Part shown: in pieces, positions 60,406 through 64,000 of the stretch
Layout of the letters: each line of letters begins with the position of its first letter
Numbering within the stretch: position 1 is the first letter of the stretch
Assembly (NCBI GenBank): GCA_946699065.1
Contig: CAMPDV010001194.1
Coordinates: 1 to 64,000 of the forward strand
Direction of reading: 5' to 3'
Length of the DNA: 64,000 nucleotides
Source of the DNA: Loxodes magnus
Lineage: Eukaryota > Ciliophora > Karyorelictea > Loxodida > Loxodidae
Made by a program: the position numbers and the translations under genes
Notes under the pieces: model-generated
What the model was told of the DNA's origin: nothing
What the model saw: the letters and a program-made list of their open reading frames with translations, nothing else
The model's database searches: none

Positions 60406-63300
60406 AAACGAAGATAGAATTTCAGTTTTAAGGAGTATGCTTTGAGAAGTAATAAGTATTTAGAAAAGTCAAGAAGTAAAGTAAGAAAAGAAGATAGAGT
60501 TTCGTTTTAAGGAGTATGTTTTGAGAAGTAATAAGTATTTAGAAAAGTCAAGAAATAAAGTAAGAAAAGAAGATAGATTTTCGTTTTAAGGAGTATGCTT
60601 ATAGAAGTAATAAGTATTTAGAAAAGTGATGAAATAAAGTAAGAAAAGAAGATAGAGTTTCGTTTTAAGGAGTATGCTTATAGAAGTAATAAGTATTTAG
60701 AAAAGAGAAGAAGTAAAGTAAGAAAAGAAGATAGAGTTTCAGTTTTAAGGAGTATGTTTTGAGAAGTAATAAGTATTTAGAAAAGTCAAGAAGTAAAGTA
60801 AGAAAAGAAGATAGAGTTTCAGTTTTAAGGAGTATGCTTATAGAAGTAATAAGTATTTAGAAAAGTGAAGAAGTAAAGTAAGAAAAGAAGATAGAATTTC
60901 AGTTTTAAGGAGTATGTTTTGAGAAGTAATAAGTATTTAGAAAAGTGAAGAAGTAAAGTAAGAAAAGAAGATAGAATTTCAGTTTTAAGGAGTATGCTTA
61001 TAGAAGTAATAAGTATTTAGAAAAGTGATGAAATAAAGTAAGAAACGAAGATAGAATTTCAGTTTTAAGGAGTATGCTTATGGAAGTAATATGTATTTAT
61101 AAAAGTGATGAAGTAAAGTAAGAAAAGAAGATAGAGTTTCAGTTTTAAGGAGTATGCTTATAGAAGTAATAAGTATTTAGAAAAGTCAAGAAGTAAAGTA
61201 AGAAAAGAAGATAGAGTTTCAGTTTTAAGGAGTATGCTTATGGAAGTAATAAGTATTTAGAAAAGTGAAGAAGTAAAGTAAGAAAAGAAGATAGAGTTTC
61301 GTTTTAAGGAGTATGCTTATGGAAGTAATAAGTATATAGAAAAGTCAAGAAGTAAAGTAAGAAAAGAAGATAGAGTTTCAGTTTTAAGGAGTATGCTTAT
61401 GGAAGTAATATGTATTTATAAAAGTGATGAAGTAAAGTAAGAAAAGAAGATAGAGTTTCAGTTTTAAGGAGTATGCTTATGGAAGTAATAAGTATTTAGA
61501 AAAGTCAAGAAGTAAAGTAAGAAAAGAAGATAGAGTTTCAGTTTTAAGGAGTATGTTTTGAGAAGTAATAAGTATTTAGAAAAGTGAAGAAGTAAAGTAA
61601 GAAAAGAAGATAGAGTTTCAGTTTTAAGGAGTATGTTTTGAGAAGTAATAAGTATTTAGAAAAGTGAAGAAGTAAAGTAAGAAAAGAAGATAGAGTTTCG
61701 TTTTAAGGAGTATGTTTTGAGAAGTAATAAGTATTTAGAAAAGAGAAGAAGTAAAGTAAGAAAAGAAGATAGAGTTTCGTTTTAAGGAGTATGCTTATGG
61801 AAGTAATAAGTATTTATAAAAGTGAAGAAGTAAAGTAAGAAAAGAAGATAGAATTTCAGTTTTAAGGAGTATGCTTATAGAAGTAATAAGTATTTAGAAA
61901 AGAGAAGAAGTAAAGTAAGAAAAGAAGATAGAGTTTCGTTTTAAGGAGTATGCTTTGAGAAGTAATGAGTATTTATAAAAGTGAAGAAGTAAAGTAAGAA
62001 AAGAAGATAGAGTTTCGTTTTAAGGAGTATGTTTTGAGAAGTAATAAGTATTTAGAAAAGAGAAGAAGTAAAGTAAGAAAAGAAGATAGAGTTTCGTTTT
62101 AAGGAGTATGTTTTGAGAAGTAATAAGTATTTAGAAAAGAGAAGAAGTAAAGTAAGAAAAGAAGATAGAGTTTCGTTTTAAGGAGTATGCTTTGAGAAGT
62201 AATAAGTATTTATAAAAGTGAAGAAGTAAAGTAAGAAAAGAAGATAGAGTTTCGTTTTAAGGAGTATGTTTTGAGAAGTAATAAGTATTTAGAAAAGAGA
62301 AGAAGTAAAGTAAGAAAAGAAGATAGAGTTTCGTTTTAAGGAGTATGTTTTGAGAAGTAATAAGTATTTAGAAAAGTGAAGAAGTAAAGTAAGAAAAGAA
62401 GATAGAGTTTCGTTTTAAGGAGTATGCTTTGAGAAGTAATAAGTATTTAGAAAAGTGATGAAGTAAAGTAAGAAAAGAAGATAGAGTTTCAGTTTTAAGG
62501 AGTATGCTTATAGAAGTAATAAGTATTTAGAAAAGTGATGAAGTAAAGTAAGAAAAGAAGATAGAGTTTCAGTTTTAAGGAGTATGTTTTGAGAAGTAAT
62601 AAGTATTTAGAAAAGTGATGAAGTAAAGTAAGAAAAGAAGATAGAATTTCAGTTTTAAGGAGTATGCTTATAGAAGTAATAAGTATTTAGAAAAGTGAAG
62701 AAGTAAAGTAAGAAAAGAAGATAGAGTTTCAGTTTTAAGGAGTATGCTTATGGAAGTAATAAGTATTTAGAAAAGTGAAGAAGTAAAGTAAGAAAAGAAG
62801 ATAGAGTTTCGTTTTAAGGAGTATGCTTTGAGAAGTAATAAGTATTTATAAAAGTGAAGAAGTAAAGTAAGAAAAGAAGATAGAATTTCAGTTTTAAGGA
62901 GTATGCTTATGGAAGTAATAAGTATTTAGAAAAGAGAAGAAGTAAAGTAAGAAAAGAAGATAGAGTTTCAGTTTTAAGGAGTATGCTTATAGAAGTAATA
63001 AGTATTTAGAAAAGTGAAGAAGTAAAGTAAGAAAAGAAGATAGAGTTTCAGTTTTAAGGAGTATGCTTATGGAAGTAATAAGTATTTAGAAAAGTGAAGA
63101 AGTAAAGTAAGAAAAGAAGATAGAGTTTCGTTTTAAGGAGTATGTTTTGAGAAGTAATAAGTATTTAGAAAAGTGATGAAGTAAAGTAAGAAAAGAAGAT
63201 TCAGTTTCGTTTTAAGGAGTATGCTTTGAGAAGTAATAAGTATTTAGAAAAGTGATGAAGTAAAGTAAGAAAAGAAGATAGAATTTCAGTTTTAAGGAGT
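60406..63300 (+). repeat. Irregular monomer region at the right
   Basis: Satellite with no long HOR that I could follow. Monomers with CTTATGG/AATATGTAT/TATAAAAG/GTGATG lie at about 61078 and 61393, each near a GTCAAG monomer. One copy near 61961 has AGTAATGAGTAT. A run of 79-bp units lies inside. No gene or other feature is present. Confidence 0.75.
61871..62423 (+). repeat. Seven consecutive 79-bp monomers
   Basis: Monomer starts fall at 61871, 61950, 62029, 62108, 62187, 62266 and 62345, and the next at 62424: exactly 7 x 79 bp. Each has TTTCG. TTTTGAG/GAGAAG units alternate with CTTTGAG/TATAAAAG units in part of the run. Elsewhere 79- and 80-bp units are mixed. The short form thus exists as a clean local tandem. 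Confidence 0.88.
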
Positions 63301-63698
63301 ATGCTTATAGAAGTAATAAGTATTTATAAAAGTGAAGAAGTAAAGTAAGAAAAAAAGATAGAGTTTCAGTTTTAAGGAGTATGCTTATGGAAGTAATAAG
63401 TATTTAGAAAAGTGAAGAAGTAAAGTAAGAAAAGAAGATAGAGTTTCAGTTTTAAGGAGTATGCTTATGGAAGTAATAAGTATTTAGAAAAGAGAAGAAG
63501 TAAAGTAAGAAAAGAAGATAGAGTTTCAGTTTTAAGGAGTATGTTTTGAGAAGTAATAAGTATTTATAAAAGTGAAGAAGTAAAGTAAGAAAAGAAGATA
63601 GAGTTTCGTTTTAAGGAGTATGCTTTGAGAAGTAATAAGTATTTATAAAAGTGATGAAGTAAAGTAAGAAAAGAAGATAGAGTTTCGTTTTAAGGAGT
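63301..63698 (+). repeat. 5-monomer cassette, distant copy
   Basis: The same 398-bp order as at 27146-27543, about 24 kb beyond the last other copy. It lies next to a GAAAATAGAG monomer (near 63911) whose local order (CTTTGAG/TATAAAAG, then TTTTGAG/GTGAAG) is also seen near 55.56-55.72 kb. The cassette may continue a further block beyond the right edge of the window. Confidence 0.78.
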
Positions 63699-64000
63699 AT
63701 GTTTTGAGAAGTAATAAGTATTTAGAAAAGTGATGAAGTAAAGTAAGAAAAGAAGATAGAGTTTCGTTTTAAGGAGTATGCTTTGAGAAGTAATAAGTAT
63801 TTAGAAAAGTGAAGAAGTAAAGTAAGAAAAGAAGATAGAGTTTCAGTTTTAAGGAGTATGCTTTGAGAAGTAATAAGTATTTATAAAAGTGAAGAAGTAA
63901 AGTAAGAAAAGAAAATAGAGTTTCGTTTTAAGGAGTATGTTTTGAGAAGTAATAAGTATTTAGAAAAGTGAAGAAGTAAAGTAAGAAAAGAAGATAGAGT

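Larger units (their letters stand above)
1..64000 (+). repeat. Satellite DNA array, 79/80-bp unit, about 800 head-to-tail copies
   Basis: The window is filled from first to last base by one tandem repeat. Copies start at ATG-CTTATAG, ATG-CTTATGG, ATG-CTTTGAG or ATG-TTTTGAG and end with TTTTAAGGAGT. They follow each other every 80 bases (starts at 1, 81, 161, 241) or every 79 bases where TTTCAG has become TTTCG. No copy is inverted, and I found no foreign insertion. Neighbouring copies differ at only a few positions, so the array is strongly homogenised. No open frame of useful length can exist, because each unit holds TAA, TAG or TGA on both strands and 80 or 79 bases shifts the frame each copy. 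Size and uniformity fit eukaryotic constitutive heterochromatin; a centromeric or pericentromeric role is inference only. Family and species are not recognised. Both ends lie inside the array. Confidence 0.97.

Noticed and set aside
1-64000. Protein-coding genes in any frame
   Set aside because: Each unit has several stop codons on both strands, and 80 or 79 bases shifts the frame, so no frame stays open beyond a few units. Short open stretches are the same repeat seen in different registers.
1-64000. CRISPR array
   Set aside because: There are no distinct spacers: the whole 80-bp period is conserved, and variation is a few recurrent substitutions. There are no cas genes.
1-64000. Iteron-type replication origin or plasmid partition site
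   Set aside because: Iterons are short and few, next to a replication gene. Hundreds of 80-bp units without any gene do not fit.
1-64000. Transposon, retroelement or insertion-sequence remnants
   Set aside because: No break in the satellite register, no target-site duplications around foreign DNA, no terminal repeats and no inverted units were found.
1-64000. tRNA, rRNA or other structured RNA genes
   Set aside because: With about two C residues per unit, G-C pairing is almost impossible on either strand. No stable hairpin, terminator or tRNA-like fold can be drawn.
1-64000. Naming the source organism or satellite family
   Set aside because: I do not recognise the unit. AT-richness and a large array suggest a eukaryote, but nothing in the sequence points to a lineage.
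1-64000. The array as a pure assembly artefact
   Set aside because: Copies carry many linked private variants and differ in ordered ways, which simple read stacking would not make. Local copy number may still be wrong, and long blocks such as 26590-32165 deserve a check with spanning reads.

Overview
The whole 64 kb window is one uninterrupted satellite DNA array. Every base I read belongs to a head-to-tail repeat with a unit of 80 bp, or 79 bp in a common one-base-deletion form, all in the same orientation. At an average unit near 79.7 bp the window holds about 800 copies. I see no unique sequence, no insertion sequence or transposon, no inverted copy, no RNA gene and no protein-coding gene. 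The unit has stop codons on both strands, and its length is not a multiple of three, so every frame is closed within a few copies. Both edges of the window lie inside the array, so its true size and flanks are unknown.

Such an array points to a eukaryotic heterochromatic block (centromeric, pericentromeric or subtelomeric) in an AT-rich genome, probably from a long-read assembly. Bacterial or viral origin is very unlikely. I do not recognise the satellite family and name no organism. The unit is about 26% GC and very strand-asymmetric: a typical copy (1037-1116) has 37 A, 19 G, 22 T and 2 C. It carries an internal duplication, so it seems to have grown from a shorter purine-rich element.

Monomers differ at a small set of recurrent sites: the head (CTTATAG, CTTATGG, CTTTGAG or TTTTGAG after AT-G), TAGAAAAG versus TATAAAAG, GTGAAG / GTGATG / GAGAAG / GTCATG / GTCAAG, AAGTAAAG versus AATAAAG, AAAAGAAG / AAAAAAAG / AAACGAAG, and TTTCAG versus TTTCG. 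The order of these variants acts as a barcode and shows nested higher-order repeats (HORs).

Layout: about 0.24-7.5 kb is a 4.23 kb duplication containing a 719 bp (9-unit) repeat. About 8.0-15.1 kb is a 3,355 bp duplication whose second copy gained 560 bp. About 13.6-20.5 kb contains a pair offset by 4,475 bp. 20.1-21.5 kb holds a 959 bp repeat. 21.8-23.8 kb is a more diverged zone with TTTTGGGG variants. 24.6-37.8 kb is built from 2,787/2,788, 7,565, 8,205 and 1,754 bp repeats. 38.7-40.6 kb has a 1,433 bp pair. 42.8-48.7 kb has 2,946 and 1,194 bp repeats. 48.9-56.6 kb is irregular with dimers and a trimer. 56.6-60.4 kb is a clean 1,593 bp (20-unit) HOR in about 2.4 copies. 60.4-64.0 kb is irregular and includes seven consecutive 79-bp units. 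The proportion of 79-bp units, worked out from the HOR periods, rises from about 10-20% on the left to about 35% on the right.

All coordinates, offsets and comparisons were read by eye. Marker offsets are usually exact; outer edges of duplicated blocks are good to about one monomer.
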